64,000 bases of DNA from Lactococcus lactis. GTDB taxonomy: Bacteria; Bacillota; Bacilli; Lactobacillales; Streptococcaceae. The DNA lies in contig NZ_CP118969.1 in NCBI RefSeq assembly GCF_029023865.1, positions 2,232,001 through 2,296,000 on the forward strand, given 5' to 3'. Position numbers and translations under genes: made by a program. Below, one piece after another: positions 16,910 through 26,432 of the stretch. Below the pieces are notes generated by a model. It searched no databases. It was not told where the DNA came from and saw only the letters and a list, made by a program, of their open reading frames with translations. The first letter of the stretch is position 1. Each line of letters opens with the position of its first letter.

Positions 16910-17467
16910 TTAGATATCCAACAATTCTTTTTCTTTAATTGATGCAAGACGGTCTGCTTCTTTAACCGCGTCATCAGTCACTTTTTGAATGTTGTTTTCA
17001 AGATCTTTAAGATCATCTTCAGTGATTTCTTTTGCTTTTTCTGATTTCTTAGCAGTGTCCATTGCATCACGACGGATATTACGGATTGCTACTTTTGCTG
17101 ATTCAATATATTTACCCATTTCTTTGACAAGTTCGCGACGGCGTTCTTCTGTCAACATTGGGATAACTAAACGAATCACAGAACCATCATTTGCTGGTGT
17201 AATCCCAAGATCTGATTCATACAATGCTTTTTCAATATCTTTCAAGATTGATTTATCAAAAGGAGTAACCATTAATACTCGTGCTTCTGGAATTGTGATG
17301 GACGCTAATTGATTGAGTGGTGTTGGTGCGCCGTAGTAAACAACTTGAACACGGTCAAGAAGACTTGCGTTGGCACGACCAGCTCGGATATGTCCTAAAT
17401 CACGTTGTAAACTTCCTAATGATTGTTTCATCCGGTCTTGAGCTGTTGTAACAATTTCGTTTGCCAT
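16910..17467 (-). CDS. frr: Ribosome recycling factor
   Basis: The 185-residue protein is full-length [31 protein letters not shown], then [22 protein letters not shown], and the C-terminal helix ending [11 protein letters not shown]. It releases ribosomes from mRNA after termination together with EF-G. As in most bacteria it lies downstream of pyrH, here after a 212-base spacer that contains a curious direct repeat. The frr hairpin at 16845-16869 ends the transcript. Confidence 0.97.
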   Translation of the reverse strand: MANEIVTTAQDRMKQSLGSLQRDLGHIRAGRANASLLDRVQVVYYGAPTPLNQLASITIPEARVLMVTPFDKSILKDIEKALYESDLGITPANDGSVIRLVIPMLTEERRRELVKEMGKYIESAKVAIRNIRRDAMDTAKKSEKAKEITEDDLKDLENNIQKVTDDAVKEADRLASIKEKELLDI

Positions 17468-17558
17468 TTTATTTCCTTTTTCTACTTTTAATTCTTCTAT
17501 TTATTTTACTGACAGAAATTTTGTCAGAGATAAGTGTTAGTATTTTAATGATTACAGT

Positions 17559-17629
17559 TATGCTAATATTTCCATCATAGGATAGTCGTTGACGCTTCAG
17601 CGTTTACGAATATGCTAGTATTTCCATCA
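17559..17629 (-). repeat. 19-base direct repeat in the pyrH-frr spacer
   Basis: TATGCTAATATTTCCATCA (17559-17577) and a copy with one mismatch (17611-17629) flank a small palindrome GACGCTTCAGCGTT (17590-17603). ACTGACAG octamers lie on both sides of the unit (17508-17515 and 17653-17660). Confidence 0.75.
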
Positions 17630-17679
17630 GTAATTTTTTAATGAATAAATTTACTGACAGCTTTTTTTGTAAGTAAATC

Positions 17680-18396
17680 TTATTCGACCGTTGTTCCGAT
17701 TTCTTCACCACGAACGACACGTGTAATATTTCCAGCTTCATTCATGTTGAAAACAACAAGTGGAATATGATTATCCATTGACATTGTTGAAGCCGTACTG
17801 TCCATTACTTGCAAGCCTTTGGTAATAACATCCATATGTGTCAAATGTTCAAATTTAATAGCATCAGCAACTAATTTAGGGTCAGCATTATAAACACCAT
17901 CAACACCATTTTTAGCCATTAAAATGACATCAGCATTAATTTCCGCAGCACGTAATGCAGAAGTTGTATCAGTTGAGAAGTAAGGCGAACCAGTTCCCCC
18001 AGCAAAAATGACAACACGTCCCTTTTCTAAATGGCGTTCAGCACGACGACGAATATAAGGTTCAGCAACAGCTTTCATCTCAATGGCTGTCATCACTCGT
18101 GTGTCAACCCCAATATTTTCAAGAGCACTTTGAATGAACAACCCATTTTGAATTGTTGCAAGCATTCCCATGTAATCTGCCTGAGCACGTTCCATTCCGG
18201 CTTTCTCACCAGTAACTCCACGCCAAACATTACCACCACCGCAAACAATCGCAAGTTCTGCGCCCAAATCATGGACTTCTTTGAGTTCTTCAGCGACAGC
18301 TTTTGCTGTTTCAGGGTCAAATCCGAAACCTTTTTCGCCTGAGAGGGCCTCTCCCGAAAGTTTTAACAGTACGCGTTTATATTTAATTTCAGCCAT
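17680..18396 (-). CDS. pyrH: UMP kinase
   Basis: The 238-residue enzyme matches bacterial UMP kinases: [19 protein letters not shown] for phosphate binding, [24 protein letters not shown] and the terminal [12 protein letters not shown]. It phosphorylates UMP to UDP in pyrimidine synthesis. The ribosome binding site AGGTGCAAT precedes the ATG. It is followed by frr, the usual partner, although the spacer is longer than usual. Confidence 0.97.
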   Translation of the reverse strand: MAEIKYKRVLLKLSGEALSGEKGFGFDPETAKAVAEELKEVHDLGAELAIVCGGGNVWRGVTGEKAGMERAQADYMGMLATIQNGLFIQSALENIGVDTRVMTAIEMKAVAEPYIRRRAERHLEKGRVVIFAGGTGSPYFSTDTTSALRAAEINADVILMAKNGVDGVYNADPKLVADAIKFEHLTHMDVITKGLQVMDSTASTMSMDNHIPLVVFNMNEAGNITRVVRGEEIGTTVE

Positions 18397-18480
18397 ATTG
18401 CACCTATTCTATTATATTTTCTCTATTTTACCATAAAATGCTCACGAAAAAAAGACTAATCAAAGCCTTTTTAGAAACTA

Positions 18481-18933
18481 TCATGATGTCAATAAACCCA
18501 GATGTCCCAACAACTGAATAAGTAAATAAATCACAAAAAGAATCCCCGCAATCCAAAAGATTAAATTAAGACTTTTAAAACCTTGCCAAATTGGGTGCTT
18601 GATTTCTTCTAACTCTTTCAATTTTTCCGGGTCCAGACTGTCAACATGTTTAAGACTGTGTTTCCAAAGAATTTCAGCAGGAATCACCGATTTATTAAGT
18701 AACAAATCTCCATTAGGTTCAATCTTAATCTCATTTCCAATCCATGAAACCATTCCCCCAAGAAACAAATTTGCGCCATATGTCTTTTTTAACTTACTCA
18801 CATCAAAAGGATTCATCAGCAAATCAATTTGCTCATGAACAGGATAATATCGAACTTGTCCATTATCAAATTCTAAACGTAAACTCACTCCTGGCAACAT
18901 TTCAGCTTTTGTAACTTTTGGTAAATCCTCCAT
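18481..18933 (-). CDS. DUF2442-like protein with C-terminal membrane anchor
   Basis: I start at 18933, where TGGAGGGAAGGTT precedes an ATG; the longer frame from 19041 lacks a ribosome binding site. The 150-residue product has an N-terminal segment like DUF2442 (KAEMLPGVSLRLEFDNGQVRYYPV ... FLGGMVSWIGNEIKIEPNGD) and a C-terminal hydrophobic helix (about residues 124-145). DUF2442 domains are small folds often found with toxin-like partners, but no partner is present here and the anchor is unusual. Function unknown. It lies between ackA and pyrH on the same strand. Confidence 0.65.
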   Translation of the reverse strand: MEDLPKVTKAEMLPGVSLRLEFDNGQVRYYPVHEQIDLLMNPFDVSKLKKTYGANLFLGGMVSWIGNEIKIEPNGDLLLNKSVIPAEILWKHSLKHVDSLDPEKLKELEEIKHPIWQGFKSLNLIFWIAGILFVIYLLIQLLGHLGLLTS

Positions 18934-19030
18934 AACCTTCCCTCCATTTACTCTAATTATAGCGCTTTCTTTTATAGAAGACAAACCATTTGTCAAAACT
19001 TTACTGACAGCTTTTTCATAAGTAAAAAAA

Positions 19031-19056
19031 TTTACTGACAAATTTCTGTCAGTAAA
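19031..19056 (-). terminator. ACTGACA-type hairpin after the second ackA gene
   Basis: Arms TTTACTGACA and TGTCAGTAAA pair perfectly around AATTTC. It follows the ackA stop codon. Another ACTGACAG lies 20 bases away. Confidence 0.75.
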
Positions 19057-19066
19057 TTTTATCTAA

Positions 19067-20254
19067 TTATTTAGCAGCTTCAACATCACGAGCAATAACC
19101 AATTCTTCGTTTGTTGGCACAACAAGTACTTTCACTTTAGACTCTGGTTTAGAAATGATACCAAATGCTCCACGAACATTTTTACTTTCATCAATTTCCA
19201 TGCCAAACCAAGAAAGTCCATTAACTACATCAGTCCGAACAGCTGTATCATTTTCACCAACACCAGCCGTGAAAATAAGAGCATCAGCCCCATTTAATAC
19301 TCCAAAATATTGGGCAATAAATTTCTTGAGACGGTCAACATACATTTCATAAGCAAGAATCGCTTTAGGATTTCCTTTAGCCACAGCTTCTGAAAGATCA
19401 CGCATATCACTTGAGAGTTCTGACACCCCAAGGACTCCAGATTCTTTATTGAGAATGTCAATCACATCTTGAGCATTTCTAAGGCTTGGGTCGCTCTCTA
19501 ACATATAAGGAATGACTGAGGCGTCCATTTCACCTGCACGTGTTCCCATCATTACACCAGCAAGTGGTGTAAATCCCATTGAAGTATCAACAGATTTTCC
19601 AGCTTCAATTGCTGTAATTGAAGCTCCATTTCCGATATGAGCCGTAATTAGCTTCAAATCTTCCAATGGTTTTCCTAAAACTTTTGCCGCTTCTTGGGCG
19701 ACATACATGTGTGACGTTCCATGTGCTCCATATTTTCTGATTGAATAATCTTCATAATATTTTGTTGGAATAGGATAACGATAAGCCTTTTCTGGCAAAG
19801 TACTGTGAAAAGCAGTGTCGAAAACAGCAACTGCAAGTGCATCTGGTAATAAACGTTGAAAAGCTTCAATCCCTAAAACATTAGCAGGATTATGCAAAGG
19901 AGCCAAAGTTGAAAGATTTTTAATCTCAGCCAAAACCTCAGGACTAATAACCGTAGAAGTTTTGAAAAATTCCCCACCTGCAACAACACGATGGCCAATT
20001 CCTGTGATTTGGCGGAATTCATGAATTAATTTAAAGTGAATTAATTCATCCATTAATAACAAAACAGCTTGACGATGGTCAACAATTTCTTGTTTTCTAA
20101 CGTGTTCTTCATTGTTAAATTTAGTTGTTGAGATTGAGCCAGACAAACCAATACGTTCAAAAATTCCTTTAGCAATCACGGTTTCTTCCGGCATTTCGTA
20201 AAGTTGCCATTTTAATGACGAGGAGCCTGCATTGACAGCGAGCGTTTTTTCCAT
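19067..20254 (-). CDS. ackA2: Acetate kinase, second copy of a tandem pair
   Basis: The 395-residue enzyme carries all acetokinase signatures: [12 protein letters not shown] at the N-terminus, [64 protein letters not shown] and FTAGVGEND. It converts acetyl phosphate and ADP to acetate and ATP, the ATP-yielding end of mixed-acid fermentation. AAGGAGAG precedes the ATG. The two ackA copies are clearly paralogous but diverged; L. lactis is known to have two acetate kinases with different kinetics. The number in the symbol is my assumption from gene order. Confidence 0.95.
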   Translation of the reverse strand: MEKTLAVNAGSSSLKWQLYEMPEETVIAKGIFERIGLSGSISTTKFNNEEHVRKQEIVDHRQAVLLLMDELIHFKLIHEFRQITGIGHRVVAGGEFFKTSTVISPEVLAEIKNLSTLAPLHNPANVLGIEAFQRLLPDALAVAVFDTAFHSTLPEKAYRYPIPTKYYEDYSIRKYGAHGTSHMYVAQEAAKVLGKPLEDLKLITAHIGNGASITAIEAGKSVDTSMGFTPLAGVMMGTRAGEMDASVIPYMLESDPSLRNAQDVIDILNKESGVLGVSELSSDMRDLSEAVAKGNPKAILAYEMYVDRLKKFIAQYFGVLNGADALIFTAGVGENDTAVRTDVVNGLSWFGMEIDESKNVRGAFGIISKPESKVKVLVVPTNEELVIARDVEAAK

Positions 20255-20372
20255 ACTTACTCTCCTTAATGTATGCGTTTTATTCTTAAAATTATATCAT
20301 ATTTTATGTCTGATTTCATTTCTCCTCCCTCAAGGATTCCCAGAACTTATCATTTTATGTCATTTTAAAAAT

Positions 20373-20404
20373 AAAAAAGATTTTGTTTTAGAACAAAATC
20401 TTTT
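20373..20404 (-). terminator. Terminator between the two ackA genes
   Basis: Stem AAGATTTTGTT / AACAAAATCTT with flanking A and T runs. It implies that the two acetate kinase genes are, at least partly, separate transcripts. Confidence 0.85.
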
Positions 20405-20410
20405 AATTAA

Positions 20411-21598
20411 TTATTTTTTAAGTGCTTCAACATCACGAGCAATTACAAGCTCTTCGTCAGTTGGAATCACAAAAACTTTTACGCGTGAATGAGGTGTTGA
20501 AATTTCTCCCTCGACGCCAAAGACATTTTTCTCAGGGTCAACTTCAATTCCAAACCAAGTCAATCCAGAAAGAATTGCTTCACGAACAGGAACCGAATTT
20601 TCACCAATACCAGCGGTGAAGACAAGAGCATCAGCCCCATTCAAAACGGCCAAATATTGACCAATAAATTTTTGAATTCGGTCAACATACATCTCAAATG
20701 CAAGTTTTGCATCAGTATCTGTATCTTTAGCAGCAATGATATCACGCATATCTGATGAAATACCAGATACACCATAGAGACCAGATTCTTTGTTCATCAT
20801 ATCAACAACACCTTGAGCATCTTTTAACTCAGAGTCATTTTCAATAAGGTATGGAAAAACAGAAGGGTCCATTTCACCTGTACGTGTTCCCATCATTACT
20901 CCAGCAAGTGGTGTGAATCCCATCGAAGTATCAATTGATTTCCCACCTTTTACTGCTGTCAGTGATGCGCCATTCCCGATATGAGCAGTGATAATTTTAG
21001 TTTCTTCAATTGGTTTTCCAAGTAATTTTGCAGCTTCTTGTGAAACATACATGTGTGAAGTTCCATGAGCCCCATATTTACGGACAGCATAATCTGTATA
21101 ATATTTTTTAGGCAATGGATAACGGAATACTTTTTCAGGCATCGTTGTATGGAAAGCTGTATCAAAAACTACTACTGAAGTTGCATCAGGCAGTAAGTTC
21201 AAAAAAGCTTCAATTCCTGCAGCATTTGCTGGATTATGCAAAGGAGCAAGAGCTGACAAATCTTTAACTTGTTGCAAAACTTCTGGTGTAACAACTGTTG
21301 ATTTTTGGAAAATTTCACCTCCAGCAACCACACGATGTCCTACACCTGTAATTTCAGCAAATTCCTCTACTATTTTCAATCGTTTTAAATCTTCAAGTAA
21401 AACTTCTACTGCTTCTGTATGATTTGGAATGTCAAAAACGCGTTCTTCTTTTTGCTCACCAAATTTGACGGTCACAATCGAATCTTTCAAACCAATTCGT
21501 TCGATTAATCCCTTGGCAAGAACTTTTTCTTCTGGCATTTCATACATTTGCCATTTCATAGATGATGAACCAGCGTTAACTGCTAATGTTTTGGTCAT
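20411..21598 (-). CDS. ackA1: Acetate kinase, first copy of a tandem pair
   Basis: The 395-residue enzyme has the same signatures as its neighbour: [60 protein letters not shown] and FTAGIGENS. An extended -10 promoter (TGTTATAAT, about 21638) and an AAGGAAGG ribosome binding site precede it. It lies just downstream of a YtxK-like methyltransferase gene, the arrangement seen in streptococci, where that pair follows the comG operon. Here no com genes are adjacent. Gene numbering is assumed. Confidence 0.95.
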   Translation of the reverse strand: MTKTLAVNAGSSSMKWQMYEMPEEKVLAKGLIERIGLKDSIVTVKFGEQKEERVFDIPNHTEAVEVLLEDLKRLKIVEEFAEITGVGHRVVAGGEIFQKSTVVTPEVLQQVKDLSALAPLHNPANAAGIEAFLNLLPDATSVVVFDTAFHTTMPEKVFRYPLPKKYYTDYAVRKYGAHGTSHMYVSQEAAKLLGKPIEETKIITAHIGNGASLTAVKGGKSIDTSMGFTPLAGVMMGTRTGEMDPSVFPYLIENDSELKDAQGVVDMMNKESGLYGVSGISSDMRDIIAAKDTDTDAKLAFEMYVDRIQKFIGQYLAVLNGADALVFTAGIGENSVPVREAILSGLTWFGIEVDPEKNVFGVEGEISTPHSRVKVFVIPTDEELVIARDVEALKK

Positions 21599-21759
21599 GT
21601 TTAATAAACCTTCCTTGAATTTGAAATACGGTTAAATTATAACACAATTACAATTCCTTTTGTGTTTTTCGGTCATGATTCACGAGCTTAATTCAAGATG
21701 TAGTTTTTAAAATAAAAACCTTTTCAAATTCAATTATTTTCATACACTTTAACCAAAAA

Positions 21760-21787
21760 AATTACTGACAGAATCTGTCAGTAATTT
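21760..21787 (-). terminator. ACTGACAG/CTGTCAGT terminator
   Basis: Perfect arms ATTACTGACAG and CTGTCAGTAAT around AAT, followed leftwards by TTTTTTT. It ends the methyltransferase gene. Confidence 0.9.
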
Positions 21788-21792
21788 CAATC

Positions 21793-22731
21793 TTATAATT
21801 TTACAATTTTTGTAAATTCTTCCATAAAGACTTCTAAACTTTCTCTGTCTGTCAGTGAAGACAAAGGGTGAGCAAAAGTTGCATGTGCAGCCGGCCCCTT
21901 TTTCAAAACATAAATCGCCTTAGCATCAGCATTAAAAAGTGATTTTGGTAAAGTGATGACAGCCATCACACTTCCATGTTTACTAATCCACTCCTTTAAT
22001 AGTGGTCCTTGAGGACTTGTCAGTAAATCTTCTGGAGCTAGGAAAATGGCAAAAGAACCCTCTTTTAAATAATTAAATGATTGCTCAATCAAAAGATGAT
22101 GAGCAAAAGTATGTCCGTCAGTAGTCGCAACTTCAAAATTCTTTGCAACTTCATCATCCGGATAAAAACCAATTGGTAAATCACTGACAACAACGTCTGC
22201 AGGTTCCATCAAACGCTTTTGTACTGCATCAATTTGCATGAACTCAGCCTGACTCCCCATAATTTCAGCCATTGAAGCAGACAAATCTAAAAGTAAATCA
22301 TCAACTTCAAAGCCTACATAATCAACCTTTTTATTAAGATTAACCAAAAGCGTTTCAGCAAGATTACCCATACCAGACCCAAATTCAATTAAACGAAGTT
22401 CAGAATTTTTATTAAGATGTTCAATAATGAAATTAAAAATTAAGCCAATTGCATCTGGAGTCATTGCATGATTGGGCTGAAGTGGTGCGACTTGTGACCC
22501 TTTCAACAAAACAAATTGAAAAAGTTTTTGCCACTCATTATTTGATAAATTTAACTGACGAAGTTTGTCATTATTTACTGACAATTCAACAATTCCTTGG
22601 TCAGTATCATCTAAAAGAGCAGCATTTTGTTCTACAAAAGCATCATAAAAATCTGTATCCAATTTCTCAGATAATAACATAATATTTGCAACAACTAGCT
22701 CAAAACCTTGAGCCACTTTTTCCATATCCAT
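21793..22731 (-). CDS. YtxK-like class I SAM-dependent methyltransferase
   Basis: The 312-residue protein has a helical N-terminal domain (about residues 1-90) and a Rossmann-type methyltransferase core: LRLIEFGSGMGNLAETLL is the SAM-binding motif I, and VVSDLPIGFYP takes the place of the N/D-P-P-Y/F catalytic motif of N6-adenine methylases. The family usually sits between comG genes and ackA and has no proven substrate. GGAGAAAAAAC precedes the ATG. It is read toward ackA1 but has its own strong terminator. Confidence 0.85.
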   Translation of the reverse strand: MDMEKVAQGFELVVANIMLLSEKLDTDFYDAFVEQNAALLDDTDQGIVELSVNNDKLRQLNLSNNEWQKLFQFVLLKGSQVAPLQPNHAMTPDAIGLIFNFIIEHLNKNSELRLIEFGSGMGNLAETLLVNLNKKVDYVGFEVDDLLLDLSASMAEIMGSQAEFMQIDAVQKRLMEPADVVVSDLPIGFYPDDEVAKNFEVATTDGHTFAHHLLIEQSFNYLKEGSFAIFLAPEDLLTSPQGPLLKEWISKHGSVMAVITLPKSLFNADAKAIYVLKKGPAAHATFAHPLSSLTDRESLEVFMEEFTKIVKL

Positions 22732-22761
22732 GTTTTTTCTCCATTTCTACAAAATCAAAAT

Positions 22762-22815
22762 AAAACTGCCAAACTTTGACAGTTTTATTCATTGCTTGAT
22801 TATTAATCAAGCAAT
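22762..22815 (-). terminator. Double hairpin after the DUF3165 gene
   Basis: Two inverted repeats in tandem: ATTGCTTGAT/ATCAAGCAAT (22791-22815) and TAAAACTGCC...GACAGTTTTA (22761-22787), the second followed leftwards by a T-rich run. A tandem terminator is likely. Confidence 0.75.
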
Positions 22816-22818
22816 CAT

Positions 22819-23070
22819 TTATTTTTTTCTTTTTCGACTGTCCAACTTTTCCAATTCCATCCAAGCTCTGACCGTTACAACAAGCATCGCCACAATACCG
22901 ATAATTTCTAAAAGTAATGACCGATGGCTTACCGCCTGGGCCACAGCAAAAGCAAGAACTAGAACTCCAACACCAGCAAAGAAGAAAATGTCCATACTCC
23001 GCCGAACATCTTTGGGCATCATGAAAATATACGCAAAGGCAACTAAAATCAACAAGATAATATAGAACAT
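22819..23070 (-). CDS. DUF3165 family membrane protein
   Basis: I start at the ATG at 23070, with AAAGGAG four bases upstream, not at the TTG at 23085. The 83-residue product has two or three hydrophobic segments (about residues 1-17, 26-46 and 52-70), the MMPKDVRRSMDIFFFAG stretch and a basic end (DSRKRKK). This fits DUF3165, small membrane proteins found next to typA in streptococci and lactococci. The role is unknown. It is about 100 bases after typA on the same strand and probably shares its transcript. Confidence 0.75.
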   Translation of the reverse strand: MFYIILLILVAFAYIFMMPKDVRRSMDIFFFAGVGVLVLAFAVAQAVSHRSLLLEIIGIVAMLVVTVRAWMELEKLDSRKRKK

Positions 23071-23170
23071 TTTTCTCCTTTCCAAGTTATGACAAGAACT
23101 AACGAAAAATTAATTTATTCATCATCAAACTTTCAATAATTGAAAATCAAGTTTCTCTATTTGATTAAAC

Positions 23171-25012
23171 TTATTTTTTCTTCTTAGTTGATTTTTCACG
23201 CATTGCTTTATCCAAAATTTGTTTACGCAAGCGGATTGATTCTGGAGTTACTTCCAAGTAATCATCATCTCCAAGGAATTCCAAAGATTCTTCAAGTGAA
23301 AGAATTTTTGGTGTGTTCAAAACAGATGTAGAGTCTTTATTTGAAGAACGAACGTTTGTTTGTTGTTTCATTTTAGTGATATTTACAGTCAAATCATTAT
23401 CACGACTGTGTTCACCAACAATCATCCCACCATAAACTTCAGTACCTGCATCAACAAAAAGTTGTCCACGTTCTTGAACGTAACCCATTGCGTAAGAAGT
23501 AACTTGACCTGAATCCATAGAAATCAAAGAACCACGGTGACGTCCACCGATTTCTCCCTTAACAGCTGGAAGATATTGGTCGAAAGTATGGTTCATGATT
23601 CCGTATCCACGAGTCATTGACATGAATTCTGTTGTGAATCCAATCAAACCACGTGCAGGAACAAGGAAAATCAAACGTGCTTGACCGTTACCAGTGATTT
23701 GCATATCAAGCATATCACCTTTACGTTCAGAGAGCGCTTGGATGATTGAACCTTGGTATTCTTCAGGAGTGTCGATTTGAACACGTTCAAATGGTTCGCA
23801 AGCAACACCATCAATTTCTTTGATGATAACTTCAGGACGTGAAACTTGAAGTTCATATCCTTCACGGCGCATTGTTTCAATAAGAATTGACAAGTGCAAT
23901 TCACCACGACCAGAAACAACCCATTTATCAGGAGATTCAGTGTTTTCAACACGAAGTGAAACGTCAGTTTGCAATTCAGAAACCAAACGTTCTTCAACTT
24001 TACGTGATGTTACCCATTTTCCTTCGCGACCAGCGAAAGGTGAATTGTTAGCAAGGAAAGTCATTTGCAAAGTAGGTTCGTCAATGTGCAAGATTGGCAA
24101 TGGTTCAACGTGGTCTGAAGGTGTAACAGTTTCCCCAACAAAGATATCTTCCATACCAGACAAAGCAATCAAATCACCAGCTTTTGCTTCTTGGATTTCT
24201 TGACGGTCAAGACCGAAGAAACCAAAAAGTTTAGTAACGCGGAAGTTTTTAGTTGAACCATCAAGTTTAGACAAAGTAACGCTGTCCCCAACTTTGATTG
24301 TTCCACGGAAAACACGTCCAATACCAATACGTCCAACATAGTCATTGTAGTCCAAAAGTGAAACTTGGAATTGTAAAGGTTCATCAGAGTTATCAACTGG
24401 GCCAGGGATATGGTCGATGATTGTATCAAAAATATTTGCCATTGTGTGTTCTTGATCAGCTGGATTATCAGACATTGATGAAGAACCATTGATTGCTGAA
24501 GCATAAACAACTGGGAAATCCAATTGTTCGTCATCAGCACCAAGTTCGATGAAAAGTTCAAGAACTTCATCAACAACTTCAGCTGGACGAGCAGATGGTT
24601 TGTCAATCTTATTAACAACAACGATTGGAGTCAAGTTTTGTTCCAAAGCTTTTTTCAAAACAAAACGTGTTTGAGGCATTGTTCCTTCATAAGCATCGAC
24701 AACGAGGACAACCCCATCAACCATTTTCATAATACGTTCAACTTCTCCACCGAAGTCCGCGTGACCTGGTGTGTCCAAGATGTTGATACGAGTTCCGTTA
24801 TATTCAACTGCTGTATTTTTGGCAAGGATAGTAATCCCACGTTCTTGCTCAAGTGCATTTGAGTCCATCGCACGTTCAGCTAATTCTTTACGAGCATCCA
24901 ACGTTTGAGATTGTTTTAAGAGTTCGTCAACCAATGTAGTTTTACCATGGTCAACGTGGGCAATAATAGCGACGTTTCTAATATCTTCGCGTAATTTAGT
25001 CAATTTTATCAT
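23171..25012 (-). CDS. typA: Ribosome-associated GTPase TypA/BipA
   Basis: The 613-residue protein has the G-domain motifs [18 protein letters not shown] and [10 protein letters not shown], then EF-G-like domains and the BipA-specific C-terminal part ([37 protein letters not shown]). It binds 70S ribosomes and is needed for stress or low-temperature ribosome assembly in other bacteria. The ATG at 25012 has only a weak ribosome binding site (AAGTAAGG) one base away. A TTG three codons later gives [10 protein letters not shown], the N-terminus typical of streptococcal TypA, and may be the real start. Codon usage is that of a highly expressed gene. Confidence 0.96.
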   Translation of the reverse strand: MIKLTKLREDIRNVAIIAHVDHGKTTLVDELLKQSQTLDARKELAERAMDSNALEQERGITILAKNTAVEYNGTRINILDTPGHADFGGEVERIMKMVDGVVLVVDAYEGTMPQTRFVLKKALEQNLTPIVVVNKIDKPSARPAEVVDEVLELFIELGADDEQLDFPVVYASAINGSSSMSDNPADQEHTMANIFDTIIDHIPGPVDNSDEPLQFQVSLLDYNDYVGRIGIGRVFRGTIKVGDSVTLSKLDGSTKNFRVTKLFGFFGLDRQEIQEAKAGDLIALSGMEDIFVGETVTPSDHVEPLPILHIDEPTLQMTFLANNSPFAGREGKWVTSRKVEERLVSELQTDVSLRVENTESPDKWVVSGRGELHLSILIETMRREGYELQVSRPEVIIKEIDGVACEPFERVQIDTPEEYQGSIIQALSERKGDMLDMQITGNGQARLIFLVPARGLIGFTTEFMSMTRGYGIMNHTFDQYLPAVKGEIGGRHRGSLISMDSGQVTSYAMGYVQERGQLFVDAGTEVYGGMIVGEHSRDNDLTVNITKMKQQTNVRSSNKDSTSVLNTPKILSLEESLEFLGDDDYLEVTPESIRLRKQILDKAMREKSTKKKK

Positions 25013-25190
25013 ACCTTACTTTCGTATATATCTAACCCATTATAGCACACTTTTCTAAAAGCTGTAAATGCACACGTTTACAAGCCTAACAAAGATTTTT
25101 TTACTTCCAAAATGAAAACCCCAAAGAAAAATTTCTAAGGAGTTCTTTATTTTTTTATAATTAATAAAATCAGTAAAAATGATTATGTTG

Positions 25191-25649
25191 TTAACATTCT
25201 TTTATTCTTAAACTGTAGAGAAAGAGTAAAAGAAAAGCAACTAAACCTAATAGAACAGCAATAATATATCCAGCTCCATAAAAGGTTAGAAAGATAGAAA
25301 GTTCAGCCCCAAAAGTATTCCCAGATAAACTATGATTAAAAATAATCATAGATGGAAAAGCTATAACTAAGAAACTAATGTAAAAAATAAGACTAGCAAA
25401 AGAAAAATAGACACTAAAATTTATTTTCCTATAAATGAGAAAAAATGATATAAGCAACACCAATCCCAAAATGAAACTATAAAAAGGGACTTGATGAAAA
25501 AGAAAATAAAAGAAATTTTCTCGACTTTTTTTATAGTCAAAATTCGTATTCAATTTAGCCTGATTTACCGTTGCAGGAAGAAACATGGTTCCTATCCAAA
25601 TGACAAGTGCAAGAGATACTTGCCAGATTTTTATTTTTCTTATCAACAT
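25191..25649 (-). CDS. Four-TM membrane protein at the edge of the bacteriocin island
   Basis: I start at 25649, where ATGGAGGGCAGAAAA precedes an ATG. The 152-residue protein has four hydrophobic segments (about residues 8-23, 52-70, 78-102 and 116-147) and no recognisable motif. It lies downstream of the bacteriocin ABC ATPase on the same strand, after a 24-codon hydrophobic peptide gene. Position makes an accessory or immunity role possible; that is inference only. Very AT-rich codon choice fits the other genes of this island rather than typA. Confidence 0.55.
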   Translation of the reverse strand: MLIRKIKIWQVSLALVIWIGTMFLPATVNQAKLNTNFDYKKSRENFFYFLFHQVPFYSFILGLVLLISFFLIYRKINFSVYFSFASLIFYISFLVIAFPSMIIFNHSLSGNTFGAELSIFLTFYGAGYIIAVLLGLVAFLLLFLYSLRIKEC

Positions 25650-25718
25650 TTTTCTGCCCTCCATATTCATTACTATATCTACACTCGCATTTTATAAACA
25701 TCTACATAAATCAAAATA

Positions 25719-25793
25719 TTAAAAATCAAGAAGAAATGGAAGAAAGAAGCTGAGCAACCCTAAAATAAATGTAAATACTATATATTTTTTCAT
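25719..25793 (-). CDS. Putative 24-residue hydrophobic peptide
   Basis: A complete short frame: ATG, two Lys codons, then about 20 hydrophobic residues ending in LLDF. It lies 13 bases after the bacteriocin ABC ATPase gene and on the same strand. The ribosome binding site is weak (GAGAGTGATAG). It could be a single membrane-spanning peptide, an immunity peptide or a chance frame. Confidence 0.3.
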   Translation of the reverse strand: MKKYIVFTFILGLLSFFLPFLLDF

Positions 25794-25805
25794 ATCTATC
25801 ACTCT

Positions 25806-26432
25806 CTATCTGGACAATTCAACAACCTCATCTGCCATTTCCCAAATAACAGGATTATGCGTAGCGATAATAATAATCCGCTTTTCATTTTTCATACTCA
25901 AAAGCAGTTTCATCACTTCTTCACTATTCTCAGAATCTAGTGCTGCTGTTGGTTCATCCGCCAAAATAACCGGTGAATCTTTCAAAATCGCTTTAGCAAG
26001 TGCTACACGCTGTGCCTCACCACCTGACAATTCATAAATTTTTTGATTGAGTTTTAAATAGGCTACATTAACTTGTGCCAGAGTTTCAAGCTTTTTTTCT
26101 TGTTTAGTTTTCTTGGATAACTTTTGATTAATCAATCCCAAATCCAAATTTTTATCAATCGTTTCATTTTCAATCAATCCAAAATTTTGAAAAAGATAAG
26201 ACAAATCATTTAGAAAATAGGAATGTTTCTTGATTTTTGATAATTCTTTTCCCTCATAAAGAATACTTCCTTCGTAGGATTCAAGTTTAGCAATCATATT
26301 CAGTAAGGTTGTTTTACCAGAACCTGATTGACCAATAATGGCATAAACTTTCCCAGCTTCAAAGGTTAATTTAAAGTTATCAAAAACCTTTCTATGTAAA
26401 AATTCTTTTATAATATTAGTTAATTCAAACAT
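25806..26432 (-). CDS. Bacteriocin-export ABC ATPase (lactococcin 972 group)
   Basis: The 208-residue ATPase has Walker A GQSGSGKTTLL (about residues 33-43), signature LSGGEAQRVALAKA, Walker B VILADEPTAALD and the H-loop ATHN. Its short length and order after a 7-TM protein and a lactococcin-972-like precursor match the dedicated ABC ATPase of these loci. It abuts the membrane gene (stop and start adjacent), so they are co-transcribed. The partner membrane protein is frameshifted, so the complex may not be functional. Confidence 0.88.
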   Translation of the reverse strand: MFELTNIIKEFLHRKVFDNFKLTFEAGKVYAIIGQSGSGKTTLLNMIAKLESYEGSILYEGKELSKIKKHSYFLNDLSYLFQNFGLIENETIDKNLDLGLINQKLSKKTKQEKKLETLAQVNVAYLKLNQKIYELSGGEAQRVALAKAILKDSPVILADEPTAALDSENSEEVMKLLLSMKNEKRIIIIATHNPVIWEMADEVVELSR

